DNA from: Lachnospiraceae bacterium
GTDB taxonomy: Bacteria; Bacillota; Clostridia; Lachnospirales; Lachnospiraceae
DNA: 42,642 nucleotides
Reading direction: 5' to 3'
Assembly (NCBI GenBank): GCA_017455005.1
Contig: JAFTBX010000042.1
Coordinates: forward strand, 1 to 42,642
Each line of letters starts with the position of its first letter. Position 1 is the first letter of the stretch. A program made the position numbers and the translations under genes. Under the pieces are notes generated by a model. That model was not told the origin of the DNA, made no database searches, and saw only the letters and a list, made by a program, of their open reading frames with translations. Shown piece by piece: positions 32,882-41,450 of the stretch.

Positions 32882-33979
32882 TTATACGTTGAATCTGAAT
32901 AAAATGGTATCTCCGTCCTGAACGACGTAGTCCTTTCCTTCGGAGCGGACCAAACCTTTTTCCCTTGCTGCCGCCAGTGAACCGCAGTCAAGAAGATCCT
33001 GGTAATTAATGACCTCGGCGCGAATGAAACCGCGCTCGAAGTCGGAATGGATCTTTCCTGCTGCCTGCGGTGCCTTGGTACCCTTCTTGATGGTCCACGC
33101 ACGGGTCTCCTTTTCACCGGCCGTCAGGAAGCTCATCAGTCCGAGCAGGTCATAGCTTGCCGTGATCAGCTTGTCGAGACCGGACTCCGTGAGACCGAGT
33201 GACTCAAGATACTCTGCCTTCTCATCATCATCCAGCTCCGCGATCTCCTCTTCGATCCTTGCGGAGATCACGAATACGCCGCTGCCGGTCTCAGCCGCAT
33301 ATGCGCGGACCTTCTGGACGTACGGATTGGAAGCGCCGTCATCCGCCAGATCATCTTCTCCCACATTTGCGGCAAAAATGACCGGTTTTGAGGTGAGAAG
33401 GAAGAGAGAATCCATGAATTTTGCTTCATCTTCGTCTTCTGCTTCCACTTTAGATGCCATCTGGCCGTCTTCCAGTGCAGCCTTGATCCTCTTCAGGGTC
33501 TCCAGCTCCTTCTTGGCGGTCTTGTCGTTATTGGCAAGCTTGGCCGTCCTTGAGATACGCTTCTCAATCGTCTCAAGATCTGCGAAGATCAGCTCGAGGT
33601 TAATGGTCTCAATATCTCTGACCGGATCCACGGAACCTTCGACATGGATGACATTGGTATCTTCAAAACAGCGCACCACATGGACGATCGCGTCGCACTC
33701 ACGGATGTTGGCCAGGAACTGGTTGCCGAGGCCCTCACCCTTGGATGCGCCTTTGACAAGTCCCGCGATATCCACGAACTCGATGACAGCCGGCACAGTG
33801 CTCTTGGAATGGTAAAGCTCCGTCAGCAGGTCCAGACGCTTGTCAGGAACTGCGACGACGCCGACGTTAGGCTCGATCGTGCAGAATGGATAGTTGGCAG
33901 ACTCAGCGCCCGCCTTGGTGATGGAATTGAACAGTGTGGACTTGCCTACGTTCGGAAGTCCGACGATACCAAGCTTCAT
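32882..33979 (-). CDS. ychF: Redox-regulated ATPase YchF (OLA1 family)
   Basis: 365 residues, the standard length. G1 GLPNVGKSTLFNSIT at the N-terminus, YPFCTIEPNVG (G2), FVDIAGLVKGASKGEGLGNQFL (G3), the coiled-coil insertion (about 140-195), the TGS domain at the C-terminus (DCGSLAAAREKG and final DGDTILFRFNV). YchF prefers ATP over GTP, associates with ribosomes and acts in stress responses. Start at 33979, matching the family N-terminus; GGAG lies 12 nt upstream. Own promoter at 34095-34123, own terminator. Confidence 0.96.
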   Translation of the reverse strand: MKLGIVGLPNVGKSTLFNSITKAGAESANYPFCTIEPNVGVVAVPDKRLDLLTELYHSKSTVPAVIEFVDIAGLVKGASKGEGLGNQFLANIRECDAIVHVVRCFEDTNVIHVEGSVDPVRDIETINLELIFADLETIEKRISRTAKLANNDKTAKKELETLKRIKAALEDGQMASKVEAEDEDEAKFMDSLFLLTSKPVIFAANVGEDDLADDGASNPYVQKVRAYAAETGSGVFVISARIEEEIAELDDDEKAEYLESLGLTESGLDKLITASYDLLGLMSFLTAGEKETRAWTIKKGTKAPQAAGKIHSDFERGFIRAEVINYQDLLDCGSLAAAREKGLVRSEGKDYVVQDGDTILFRFNV

Positions 33980-34094
33980 ATGACTTTTGTGCTCCTTGCT
34001 ATAACTCAATGGCCGGTCCCGTGCTGTTTCCAGCAACGCCGGCACGATTTTATGATTTTTGCACCGCAATGCCCTTTGCACTGCGCCATCCCTT

Positions 34095-34123
34095 ACTTTA
34101 CCATTTTTTCAACAATATCTCAA
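34095..34123 (-). promoter_or_regulatory. Promoter of ychF
   Basis: On the minus strand TTGAGA (34118-34123), a 17-nt spacer and TAAAGT (34095-34100). Leader of about 110 nt. Confidence 0.65.
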
Positions 34124-34174
34124 CTGCCAATTGACCCTGTATGCCTCTCCTGAACGCATCTTTGCCAATGTCCG

Positions 34175-34206
34175 TGAAAAGGGCAGGCGTAAATGCGCCT
34201 GCCCTT
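34175..34206 (-). terminator. Terminator of the symporter-amidohydrolase operon
   Basis: AAGGGCAGGCG (34179-34189) and CGCCTGCCCTT (34196-34206) form a perfect 11-bp stem with a 6-nt loop; on the minus strand a TTTT tract follows. Confidence 0.88.
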
Positions 34207-34216
34207 CTGTATCATC

Positions 34217-35083
34217 TTATAATGCGAGCAGCTTTTCAGCCGTTTTGCCGAGTATCTGCTCTTTTTCATCTGCGCTGACCGGCAGTGCCCTGATGAAATC
34301 CAGGCTTTCCGGCGCGTCGCTCCATGGGTTGTCTGTGCCGAAGAGGATCCGCCCGGGTCCGAATACGCGAAAGAGTTCCATAAACCCGTCCGTATCCAGC
34401 ATGCCGGTATCCTTTCCCTCATAATAACCGTCATATTCCTGACCCTTCAGCGGATAAAACCGTCCGGTCGAGAACGATGTGTCGAGATAAACCCCGGTAT
34501 CTCCGAGCATGTCGGGGACCTCTTCCCATATACGCCAGCCACCCATGTGGGCAGCTACAAACTTTAAGGTCTTACCCTCCGGATCCACCGAGCGTACCGC
34601 TCTCCGGATCTGTTCCGGCATACAGTGCCTCACGCCCGGAAAGCCGATATCCCAACCGGCGTGTGTGACGGCAATCAGTCCCAGTTCGGCGCAGGCATCC
34701 AGGATATGCAGAAACGGAAGCGCGTCGATGTCTGTTCCCTGATAAACGGGATGCAGCTTCACCCCCTTTAAGCCCAGTTCCTTCGCGCGTTTCAGTTCCG
34801 CCGCCGCGTCCGCAAGGGCCGGATGAATGCAGGCAAACGAAAGGAGTCCGCGCTGCTTTGTGTTCGTTTCCACAGCCTTGTCGTTGATATGCGCTACCTG
34901 TTCCGGGCTTGTCGCAACCGGCAGCACCACCGCCAGGTCGATCCCGGCTGCCCTGTCTCGTTCCGAAAGCCCTGCTTCCGTGCCGTCAGAAAACGAGATC
35001 GTATGACTCTTACCCCGAAGTGACGCGACCGCACGGTCCGCAATCTTATCCGGGAAGGTATGTGTATGGAAATCGATAATCAT
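34217..35083 (-). CDS. Amidohydrolase-2 family metal-dependent hydrolase/decarboxylase
   Basis: 288 residues. TIM-barrel metal-dependent hydrolase: N-terminal IIDFHTHTFP (metal His pair), GVKLHPVYQG, AVTHAGWDIG (His), FVAAHMGGW (His) and the late FGTDNPWS with the catalytic Asp. All metal ligands are present. Amidohydrolase-2 members hydrolyse C-N bonds or decarboxylate aromatic acids; the substrate is unknown. Start at 35083 with GGAAGTAAA upstream, 1 nt beyond the symporter stop, so coupling is likely. A linked sodium symporter suggests that its substrate is imported. Confidence 0.85.
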   Translation of the reverse strand: MIIDFHTHTFPDKIADRAVASLRGKSHTISFSDGTEAGLSERDRAAGIDLAVVLPVATSPEQVAHINDKAVETNTKQRGLLSFACIHPALADAAAELKRAKELGLKGVKLHPVYQGTDIDALPFLHILDACAELGLIAVTHAGWDIGFPGVRHCMPEQIRRAVRSVDPEGKTLKFVAAHMGGWRIWEEVPDMLGDTGVYLDTSFSTGRFYPLKGQEYDGYYEGKDTGMLDTDGFMELFRVFGPGRILFGTDNPWSDAPESLDFIRALPVSADEKEQILGKTAEKLLAL

Positions 35084-35084
35084 T

Positions 35085-36638
35085 TTACTTCCAGTCCTGT
35101 CTTTGACCGAGTGCCTCAGACTGCGGCACAAGCACTTCGACATCGTAGCAGGCGAAGGTGCTGTCTACAAGATTCTTGTCCGGTGCCGGCGTAACCAGCG
35201 AGATAAGCGGTACAATGATCAGTCCGAAGATCATGCAGAACGCGCCTGCATTGATCGGAGACTGCAGCAGCGTCGGGAAGGAAGGCCTCATCAGCATATT
35301 TGCCAGCATGAAAACTGTGGAGAAGATGAAGCTGACCCAGCATGCGATCCTGGATGTCTTCTTCCAGTACAGCCCGTACATGAACGGCGCCAGGAAAGCG
35401 CCCGCCAGAGCACCCCACGATACGCCCATCAGCTGTGCGATGAAGGTCACGCTGGACTTATACTGAATGATGGCGATCACAACGCTGATAGCGATGAATA
35501 CAACGATCAGGGCACGCATATAGGCGACCTGTTTCTTTTCATTCATGTTTTTGACAACGTTGTCCTTCAGGAGGTCAAGGACCAGCGTGGACCTGGATGC
35601 AAGGACCAGGGAAGAAAGCGTCGACATGGATGCGGAAAGCACCAGGACGACCACGACTGCGATCAGGATGTCCGGGAGACCGGAAAGCATCGCCGGGACA
35701 ACAGAGTCGTAACCATTTGCCGCGATATCGATCCTGTCAGAGAAGAGTCTGCCGAAGCCTCCAAGGAAGTAGCATCCGCCCGCGACGATCACTGCAAAGA
35801 ACGTGGAAATGATCGTGCCTGTGTAAACTGCCTTTTCGTTGCGGATCGCATAGAACTTCTGAACCATCTGCGGAAGTCCCCAGGTGCCGAGTGAAGTAAG
35901 GATGACGACACCGAGAAGGTTAAGCGGGTCCGGTCCGAAGAAGGAAGCGAAGATACCGGGCGTCTCGGAAACCGCGGGATCAGAAACCTTTGCAAGGCCG
36001 TCCAGCGCTGCCAGGAAGCCGCCCTGGCTCGCAAGCACTGCCGCGATGACTGCCACGATACCGAACAGCATAATCAAACCCTGGATAAAGTCATTGACAG
36101 CAGTGGCCATGTATCCGCCTGCCGTCACATAGATGCCGGTCAGGATCGCCATTGCGATAACGCAAACCGAGTAGTCGATATTGAATGCCATACCGAACAG
36201 TCTGGAAAGACCGTTATAAAGTGATGCCGTGTAGGGGATCAGGAAGATGAATGTGACTGCGGATGCCGCGATCTGCAGCGCCTTGGAATCATAGCGTCTT
36301 CCGAAAAACTCCGGCATTGTTGCAGAGTTCAGATGCTGCGTCATAATACGGGTACGGCGTCCGAGCACGACCCACGCGGCCAGAGAACCGAGCAGTGCGT
36401 TGCCGATGCCGACCCAGGTCGACGCAATGCCGTATTTCCAGCCGAACTGGCCCGCATAACCGACGAAGATAACGGCCGAGAAATAAGACGTACCGTAAGC
36501 GAACGCCGTCAGCCAGGGGCCAACTGAACGACCGCCGAGTACGAAACCGTTAACATCCGTACTATGCTGCCTGCAGTATAATCCGATGTAGATCATAAGA
36601 CCGAAAAATACGACCAGCATCAGAACCTTAATAACCAT
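35085..36638 (-). CDS. Sodium:solute symporter (SSS family)
   Basis: 517 residues, about 13 predicted spans of the LeuT fold. The SSS features are GFVLGGRSVGPWLTAFAYGTSYFSAVIFVGYAG near the N-terminus, TAGGYMATAVNDFIQG and STLSSLVLASRS (sodium-site helix). C-terminus is a hydrophilic tail (CYDVEVLVPQSEALGQ). Substrates of related carriers include proline, pantothenate, sialic acid and carboxylates; none can be assigned. GGAGG is 8 nt before the ATG. Coupled to the amidohydrolase gene. It has a good promoter (36771-36799) with repeats just downstream. Confidence 0.92.
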   Translation of the reverse strand: MVIKVLMLVVFFGLMIYIGLYCRQHSTDVNGFVLGGRSVGPWLTAFAYGTSYFSAVIFVGYAGQFGWKYGIASTWVGIGNALLGSLAAWVVLGRRTRIMTQHLNSATMPEFFGRRYDSKALQIAASAVTFIFLIPYTASLYNGLSRLFGMAFNIDYSVCVIAMAILTGIYVTAGGYMATAVNDFIQGLIMLFGIVAVIAAVLASQGGFLAALDGLAKVSDPAVSETPGIFASFFGPDPLNLLGVVILTSLGTWGLPQMVQKFYAIRNEKAVYTGTIISTFFAVIVAGGCYFLGGFGRLFSDRIDIAANGYDSVVPAMLSGLPDILIAVVVVLVLSASMSTLSSLVLASRSTLVLDLLKDNVVKNMNEKKQVAYMRALIVVFIAISVVIAIIQYKSSVTFIAQLMGVSWGALAGAFLAPFMYGLYWKKTSRIACWVSFIFSTVFMLANMLMRPSFPTLLQSPINAGAFCMIFGLIIVPLISLVTPAPDKNLVDSTFACYDVEVLVPQSEALGQRQDWK

Positions 36639-36736
36639 GATTATTGCCTCCGTTTAAAACTTACTTGGTGCAGCGCCGCATATTCTGCAGCAACGCGCGT
36701 TTCGCTTTTATAATCTCCTCATTCATTTTGCAATTA

Positions 36737-36799
36737 GACGCGTTGGCGCGTTGGCGCTTTGACGTACTGAAGTATACTACTTTTCTTTATCAAATACAA
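36737..36799 (-). promoter_or_regulatory. Promoter of the symporter operon with a direct-repeat operator candidate
   Basis: On the minus strand TTGTAT (36794-36799), a 17-nt spacer and TATACT (36771-36776). Downstream, CGCGTTGG occurs twice in tandem on the plus strand (36739-36746 and 36747-36754). GACGCGTTGG (36737-36746) is the complement of CCAACGCGTC found inside the iorA promoter (41507-41516). The rest of 36661-36856 holds no supported gene. Confidence 0.6.
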
Positions 36800-36856
36800 G
36801 CATTTTTTTTGATAAGAAAGTATTTCTTTCTGAAACATTTCCCTCAATGCGGCCAC

Positions 36857-36911
36857 AAAAAAAGAGACCGTAACGGCCGTCCTGAAACAGGCCGTCATGC
36901 GATCTCTTTTT
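36857..36911 (-). terminator. Terminator of the iorA-iorB-paaK-ACT operon
   Basis: AAAAAAAGAGA (36857-36867) pairs with TCTCTTTTT (36903-36911), with CGGCC/GGCCG stems between. On the minus strand the hairpin ends in seven T. About 27 nt after the ACT gene stop. Confidence 0.88.
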
Positions 36912-36937
36912 CACATTCAAAAATACCTCAGGCGGGA

Positions 36938-37369
36938 TCAGATCTCCGCCATATCCTCCTGGCTCAGGACACGGATGCCGTTTGCGACCAGCGCAGCTGC
37001 TGCCTTTTTGTCATCCTGCACGCGGAAGATCATATATGCGTGTCCGGACTTGGATCCCAGGATCGCATACATATACTCCAGGTTAATGTTGTACTCCATG
37101 AAGATCTGGAGTACGCGGTTTAAAGCGCCCGCTTCATCCGGGATCTCAGCCACGACGACCGGAGTCAGGCTGCTGACATAACCGGCATCCTTCAGGATCG
37201 AGATCGTCTCCAACACGTCCGCCGTGATAAAACGCGCAATACCGAAGTCTGTCGTCTCGGCAAGTGAAAGCGCTCTCAAGTCGATCTCATGTTCGGTCAG
37301 GACCTTGGTCATCTCATTGAGCGTACCGGGCTTATTCTCCAGAAATACGGAAATCTGTTTTACGTCCAT
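36938..37369 (-). CDS. Tandem ACT-domain protein
   Basis: 143 residues made of two ACT modules: 1-65 (QISVFLENKPGTLNEMTKVL, DFGIARFI) and 70-143 (VVVAEIPDEAGALNRVLQIF, YMIFRV). ACT modules bind amino acids at the domain interface; the PGTL and EAGAL turns are the ligand-binding spots. No catalytic domain attached, so it is likely a sensor or allosteric subunit. Frequently found as the last gene with arylacetate-CoA ligase and indolepyruvate oxidoreductase genes, so phenylalanine or another aromatic amino acid is the expected ligand. GGAGG is 8 nt before the ATG, 24 nt after the paaK stop. Confidence 0.9.
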   Translation of the reverse strand: MDVKQISVFLENKPGTLNEMTKVLTEHEIDLRALSLAETTDFGIARFITADVLETISILKDAGYVSSLTPVVVAEIPDEAGALNRVLQIFMEYNINLEYMYAILGSKSGHAYMIFRVQDDKKAAAALVANGIRVLSQEDMAEI

Positions 37370-37393
37370 TGCATTTTCCTCCTTCCGATCTGA

Positions 37394-38695
37394 TCAAATC
37401 TTACGCTTATCAATAACACGGACTGCCTTGCCCTCACTGCGGGTGATGGACTTCGGCGCGACCAGTGATACATTGGCCTTGATGCCCAGCATGTTCTTGA
37501 GACCTTCTACAAGTTCTCTCTGACGGGCAGAGATCTCACCGACATTATCCGTGAACATCTCCTGGGTCATCTCGACCTGAACATCCAGAGTATCGGTGTT
37601 GTTGACACGGTCAACCACGATCTGGTAGTTCGCCGGATAGCCCTTATTAAGCAGCACGGTCTCGATCTGTGACGGGAACACATTGACGCCGCGGATGATG
37701 AGCATGTCGTCGGTACGTCCCTTCGGCTTGGTCATTTTTACGTGGGTACGTCCGCAGGAGCACTTCTCTCTCGTAAGGGAGCAGATGTCTCTTGTACGAT
37801 AGCGGATCATCGGGAACGCTTCCTTGTCGATCGCCGTGAATACGAGCTCACCCATGCTTCCTTCCGGAAGGACTTCACCGGTATCGGGATCAATGATCTC
37901 GGCAATGAAGTGGTCCTCGTTGATATGCATGCCGGCCTGTGCGGAGCACTCAAAAGAAACGCCCGGTCCGGACAGCTCAGTCAGGCCGTAGATGTCATAT
38001 GCCTTGATGCCCAGAGTGTCCTGAATATCCTGGCGCATTTCCTCGCTCCATGCCTCAGCGCCGAAGATACCGGCCTTCAGCGGGATATCCTCAGGGCTCA
38101 TGCCCATTTCCTTCATGGTCTCGCCGAGATAAGCCGCATAGCTCGGGGTGCAGCAGAGGATCGTAGCATTCAGGTCCTTGATGAACATGATCTGGCGCTC
38201 GGTGTTGCCGGAGCTGGTCGGAATCGTCAGGCATCCGACCTTATGGCTGCCGCCGTTTAAGCCGGGGCCGCCAGTGAACAGACCATAGCCGTAGGAAACC
38301 TGGCAGACATCCTCATCGGTGCCGCCTGCCGCCATGATCGCTCTTGCGCAGCACTCTTCCCAAAGGTCAATGTCATGATGGGTATAGAATGCCACAACAC
38401 GCTTACCGGTCGTGCCGGAAGTAGACTGGATACGGACGCAGTCCTTTAACGGAACGCCGAGCAGGCCGTAAGGATATGCCTCTCTTAAGTCCGCCTTGCT
38501 GAGGAACGGCAGTTTGTGAAGATCGTCGCTTGACTTGATGTCGTCCGGAGTGATCCCCGCTTCTTCCATCTTCTTGCGGTAATAGGGAACATTGTCCCAG
38601 ACATGCCTGACCTGCGCGACCAGTCTTTCGTCCTGAATCGCCTTGATTTTCTCTCTCGGAGCGCATTCGATCTCCGGCTGATAATATCTTTCCAT
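37394..38695 (-). CDS. paaK: Arylacetate (phenylacetate/indoleacetate) CoA ligase
   Basis: AMP-forming ligase, makes arylacetyl-CoA from the arylacetate, CoA and ATP. 433 residues, the usual PaaK length. N-terminal EIECAPREKIKAIQDERL, SxxGTTGK P-loop (IQSTSGTTGKRVVAFYT, about residue 95-110), AYDIYGLTELSGPG (adenylate-binding), YRTRDIC, and the C-terminal RGVNVFPSQIE hinge with final RVIDKRKI Lys. Start at 38695 with GGAGG upstream; the longer frame is not supported. A 135-nt gap, empty of signals, separates it from iorB. With IorAB it can work either way: oxidative release of arylacetate with ATP yield, or ATP-driven activation before reductive carboxylation. Confidence 0.92.
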   Translation of the reverse strand: MERYYQPEIECAPREKIKAIQDERLVAQVRHVWDNVPYYRKKMEEAGITPDDIKSSDDLHKLPFLSKADLREAYPYGLLGVPLKDCVRIQSTSGTTGKRVVAFYTHHDIDLWEECCARAIMAAGGTDEDVCQVSYGYGLFTGGPGLNGGSHKVGCLTIPTSSGNTERQIMFIKDLNATILCCTPSYAAYLGETMKEMGMSPEDIPLKAGIFGAEAWSEEMRQDIQDTLGIKAYDIYGLTELSGPGVSFECSAQAGMHINEDHFIAEIIDPDTGEVLPEGSMGELVFTAIDKEAFPMIRYRTRDICSLTREKCSCGRTHVKMTKPKGRTDDMLIIRGVNVFPSQIETVLLNKGYPANYQIVVDRVNNTDTLDVQVEMTQEMFTDNVGEISARQRELVEGLKNMLGIKANVSLVAPKSITRSEGKAVRVIDKRKI

Positions 38696-38830
38696 GGGTA
38701 ACACCTCCAATGTGTTATGATCCGGCAGCATACTGCCATTTTGTTGCTTGATGTATCTTAATGCGCCGGATCGAAAACCAGGGGCCCTTCCGAAAATCGA
38801 TTCTGCGCGTTCCCCCATATAGATGATTAC

Positions 38831-39403
38831 TTAAGCGTCTCTTCCGAGCGCAAAAGCCTTCTTGTTGAGTTCCAGGAACTTGGCCGGAACATTCGCTTCC
38901 AGAGAGCGCATCCACGCATCCTCCGGAAGATCAAAATAATGTGACAGACGTCCCATCAGCACCAGGTTGACCGCCTTGCTTGATCCCGCCTCTTCCGCCA
39001 GCTTCAGGCAGTCGAGTGCATCTACCTTTGCGCCGCTTGCCTGGAGCTTTTCGACAAGGTTCTCCGGATACTCTGCAGCGCCGGTAATGACCGGCATCGG
39101 GTCGATCTGCTGGATATTGGTGACGATCTGTCCGTCCTTCTTCAGGAACGGAAGCCATCTTGCAGCCTCAAGCAATTCGAAGGATACGATATAATCTGCC
39201 TCTCCTCTGTCGATCACAGGAGAAGCGACCTTGCTTCCGTAACGTACATAGGTAACAACGGAACCTCCGCGCTGGGACATGCCGTGCACCTCGGAGACCT
39301 TGACATCATAGCCCTCGCTGAGAAGAAGATGTCCGAGCATCTTGCTGGCAAGCAGGCTTCCCTGTCCGCCCACGCCGACGATCATTATATTTTTCGTTTC
39401 CAT
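38831..39403 (-). CDS. iorB: Indolepyruvate:ferredoxin oxidoreductase, beta (gamma-domain) subunit
   Basis: 190 residues. The catalytic gamma-type domain of 2-oxoacid:ferredoxin oxidoreductases: IMIVGVGGQGSLLASKMLG at the N-terminus (nucleotide-like loop), VSEVHGMSQRGGSVVTYVRYG and SPVIDRGEADYIVSFE. Partner of IorA. ATG at 39403 is chosen because GGAGG is then 7 nt away rather than 1 for the ATG at 39409. Only 2 nt separate it from the iorA stop. Confidence 0.94.
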   Translation of the reverse strand: METKNIMIVGVGGQGSLLASKMLGHLLLSEGYDVKVSEVHGMSQRGGSVVTYVRYGSKVASPVIDRGEADYIVSFELLEAARWLPFLKKDGQIVTNIQQIDPMPVITGAAEYPENLVEKLQASGAKVDALDCLKLAEEAGSSKAVNLVLMGRLSHYFDLPEDAWMRSLEANVPAKFLELNKKAFALGRDA

Positions 39404-39405
39404 GC

Positions 39406-41151
39406 TCATGCCTCCTTTCCTGCTGCGGTTGACTCAAACGCGTCGAAACGGCACATCTGGCTGCATACATTACAGCCGACACAAAGCGTATTGTCAACGT
39501 GCGCCTTGCCGTTCTTGATGGAGATCGACGGACAGCCGATCTGCATGCAGGACTTACAGCCGATACACTTGTCGGTATTGACCTTCAGCGGCGCGTTATG
39601 CTTAACATACTTCAGCAGTGCGCAGGGTCTTCTGCTGATGATGACGGACGGCTCTGCTGCTGCCAGCTCTTCCTTCACCGCCTCATCGACTTCCTTCAGG
39701 TTGTACGGATCGACCACGCGGACTCTGTTGAAGCCCATCGCGCGGCAAAGCGCTTCAAGATCGATCTTGCCCGCCGGCTCACCCTTGATGTTGTAGCCGG
39801 TGGTCGGGTTCTGCTGGTGACCGGTCATACCTGTGATCGAGTTGTCCAGGATGATGACCGTGGAGTTGGACTGATTATAGGCAATGTTGGCAAGTCCGGT
39901 CATGCCTGAATGCATGAACGTGGAGTCTCCGATGACCGCTACGGTCCTGCCTTCACATTCCGCACCGCCTGCCTTGTTGAAGCCGTGCAGCGCGCTGATG
40001 GAACCGCCCATGCAGAGCGTCATCTCCATCGCGCTTAACGGAGCTACCGCGCCGAGCGTGTAGCAGCCGATATCACCGAGGACGGTGCATTTATTTTTCT
40101 TTAATACATAGAAGAGACCTCTGTGCGGACATCCGGAGCACATGACCGGCGGACGCATCGGGATCTGCTCGTCAAGCGCTCTTCCCTCCGGAACATCCTT
40201 GCCGAGCGCCTTCGCGATCAGGTTCTGGGAAAACTCGTCACAGATCGGCAGTACATCCTTGCCGCTGACCTTAAGTCCCAGTTCCTTGCAGTGATTTTCA
40301 ATGATCGGATCCAGCTCTTCGACAACGATCAACTTATCGACCTTTGACGCAAAGTCCAGGATCAGTTTCTTCGGAAGCGGGTTCGCCATGCCGAGCTTCA
40401 GGACGGAAACACTGTCGCCGAAAACTTCCTTGACATACTGATAGGATGTACTGGCAGTGATGATGCCGATCTCGGTGCCACCCATCTCCACGCGGTTGAC
40501 AGGGCTTGTCTCCGCATATTCGATGAGCTTTGCGGTACGCTCCTCGACGACCGGATGACGGCGCTTCGCATTGCCCGGCATCATAACGTACTTAGCGATG
40601 TTCTTCTCATACGCCTTCTTATGTTCCTCGCGCTCGCCGGGCTCTACGACCGACTGGCTGTGCGCGACTCTGGTGCACATCTTGAGAAGTACGGGCGTAT
40701 CAAACTGCTCGGAGATCTCATAAGCAAGCTTCGCGAACTCATACGCCTCCTGGCTGTCCGACGGTTCAAGCATCGGCACCTTGGAAGCGATCGCGTGATG
40801 ACGGCTGTCCTGCTCATTCTGTGAGGAGTGCATGCCTGCGTCATCCGCTACGCCGATGACCATGCCGGCATTAACGCCCGTGTAGGACATGGTGTAAAGC
40901 GGATCAGCTGCCACGTTCAGACCGACATGCTTCATGCCGCAGAAAGAACGGGTGCCGGAAAGACATGCGCCGAATGCCGCCTCCATCGCGACTTTCTCGT
41001 TGGGCGCCCACTCGCTGTAGATATCGTCGTACTTGGCGATCTCTTCCGTGATCTCGGTGCTCGGTGTGCCCGGATAACTGGATACAAAGCTGCAGCCGGC
41101 CTCGTACAGGCCTCTCGCTACCGCCTTGTTTCCCAACATCAGTTGTTTCAT
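39406..41151 (-). CDS. iorA: Indolepyruvate:ferredoxin oxidoreductase, alpha subunit
   Basis: 581 residues. Thiamine-diphosphate enzyme that reversibly converts arylpyruvates (indole-, phenyl-, hydroxyphenylpyruvate) plus CoA to aryl-acetyl-CoA and CO2 with ferredoxin. N-terminal pyrimidine domain MLGNKAVARGLYEAG and the SYPGTPSTEI motif. ThDP-binding domain with GDIGCYTLG and VIGDSTFMHSGMTGLANIAYN. C-terminal ferredoxin domain with two CxxCxxC clusters (CIGCKSCMQIGCP and CVGCNVCSQMCRF). The ATG at 41151 is chosen with GAGGTG 6 nt upstream; the GTG at 41160 is inside the ribosome site. A leader of about 340 nt with an aromatic leader peptide precedes it. Full length, intact. Confidence 0.95.
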   Translation of the reverse strand: MKQLMLGNKAVARGLYEAGCSFVSSYPGTPSTEITEEIAKYDDIYSEWAPNEKVAMEAAFGACLSGTRSFCGMKHVGLNVAADPLYTMSYTGVNAGMVIGVADDAGMHSSQNEQDSRHHAIASKVPMLEPSDSQEAYEFAKLAYEISEQFDTPVLLKMCTRVAHSQSVVEPGEREEHKKAYEKNIAKYVMMPGNAKRRHPVVEERTAKLIEYAETSPVNRVEMGGTEIGIITASTSYQYVKEVFGDSVSVLKLGMANPLPKKLILDFASKVDKLIVVEELDPIIENHCKELGLKVSGKDVLPICDEFSQNLIAKALGKDVPEGRALDEQIPMRPPVMCSGCPHRGLFYVLKKNKCTVLGDIGCYTLGAVAPLSAMEMTLCMGGSISALHGFNKAGGAECEGRTVAVIGDSTFMHSGMTGLANIAYNQSNSTVIILDNSITGMTGHQQNPTTGYNIKGEPAGKIDLEALCRAMGFNRVRVVDPYNLKEVDEAVKEELAAAEPSVIISRRPCALLKYVKHNAPLKVNTDKCIGCKSCMQIGCPSISIKNGKAHVDNTLCVGCNVCSQMCRFDAFESTAAGKEA

Positions 41152-41309
41152 AGTTGTCACCTCTTAAATAATGATCTGCTTAATTTCTTAATTCGTTTTA
41201 TGACGCAGAACGCGCCGCACAGCGGGCTTTTGTCCCTTGCATCATATTATACCGCATTTCATCACGCAATTCTTTCTGTTTTCGATGATCGGCAGAAAGA
41301 ACAGAAATG

Positions 41310-41346
41310 AAAATCAATAAGAGCTGCACAGGTATTTGTGCAGCTC
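41310..41346 (-). terminator. Attenuator terminator hairpin in the iorA leader
   Basis: GAGCTGCACA (complement of 41337-41346) and TGTGCAGCTC (complement of 41321-41330) form a perfect 10-bp stem with a 6-nt loop. On the minus strand TTATTGATTTT follows, an imperfect T tract. It lies 60 nt after the leader-peptide stop and 170 nt before iorA; a lone TATAAT at 41246-41251 follows it. Confidence 0.75.
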
Positions 41347-41450
41347 CTCGGTCTTCAGTCTCAGATGGAATGATCGTCGTCCGTTCTTACGCAGCGCAAA
41401 TACCTTTACTTTATATTTCTAAAGTAAAAGCCGAAAAAGTATGCGCCTGC
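41331..41450 (-). promoter_or_regulatory. Antiterminator and protector pairings of the iorA attenuator
   Basis: Three alternative pairings on the minus strand. Segment 1 (41439-41450, leader codons 8-11, GCAGGCGCATAC) can pair with segment 2 (41391-41404, GGTATTTGCGCTGC, right after the leader stop) in three blocks of 4, 4 and 3 bp. Segment 2 can instead pair with segment 3 (41331-41344, GCTGCACAAATACC) with 12 of 14 pairs, which takes apart the terminator. Segments 3 and 4 form the terminator. This is the 1:2, 2:3, 3:4 layout of amino-acid attenuators. Confidence 0.75.

Noticed and set aside
36661-36726. 21-codon frame (MNEEIIKAK...) in the symporter leader, considered as a second leader peptide
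   Set aside because: No ribosome site, no codon bias for one amino acid and no terminator/antiterminator downstream.
41246-41251. Perfect TATAAT downstream of the iorA attenuator, considered the main iorA promoter
   Set aside because: No -35 at any reasonable spacing and not an extended -10. The TTGACA/TATTAT promoter at 41498-41526 is far better; the lone -10 may give low basal expression.
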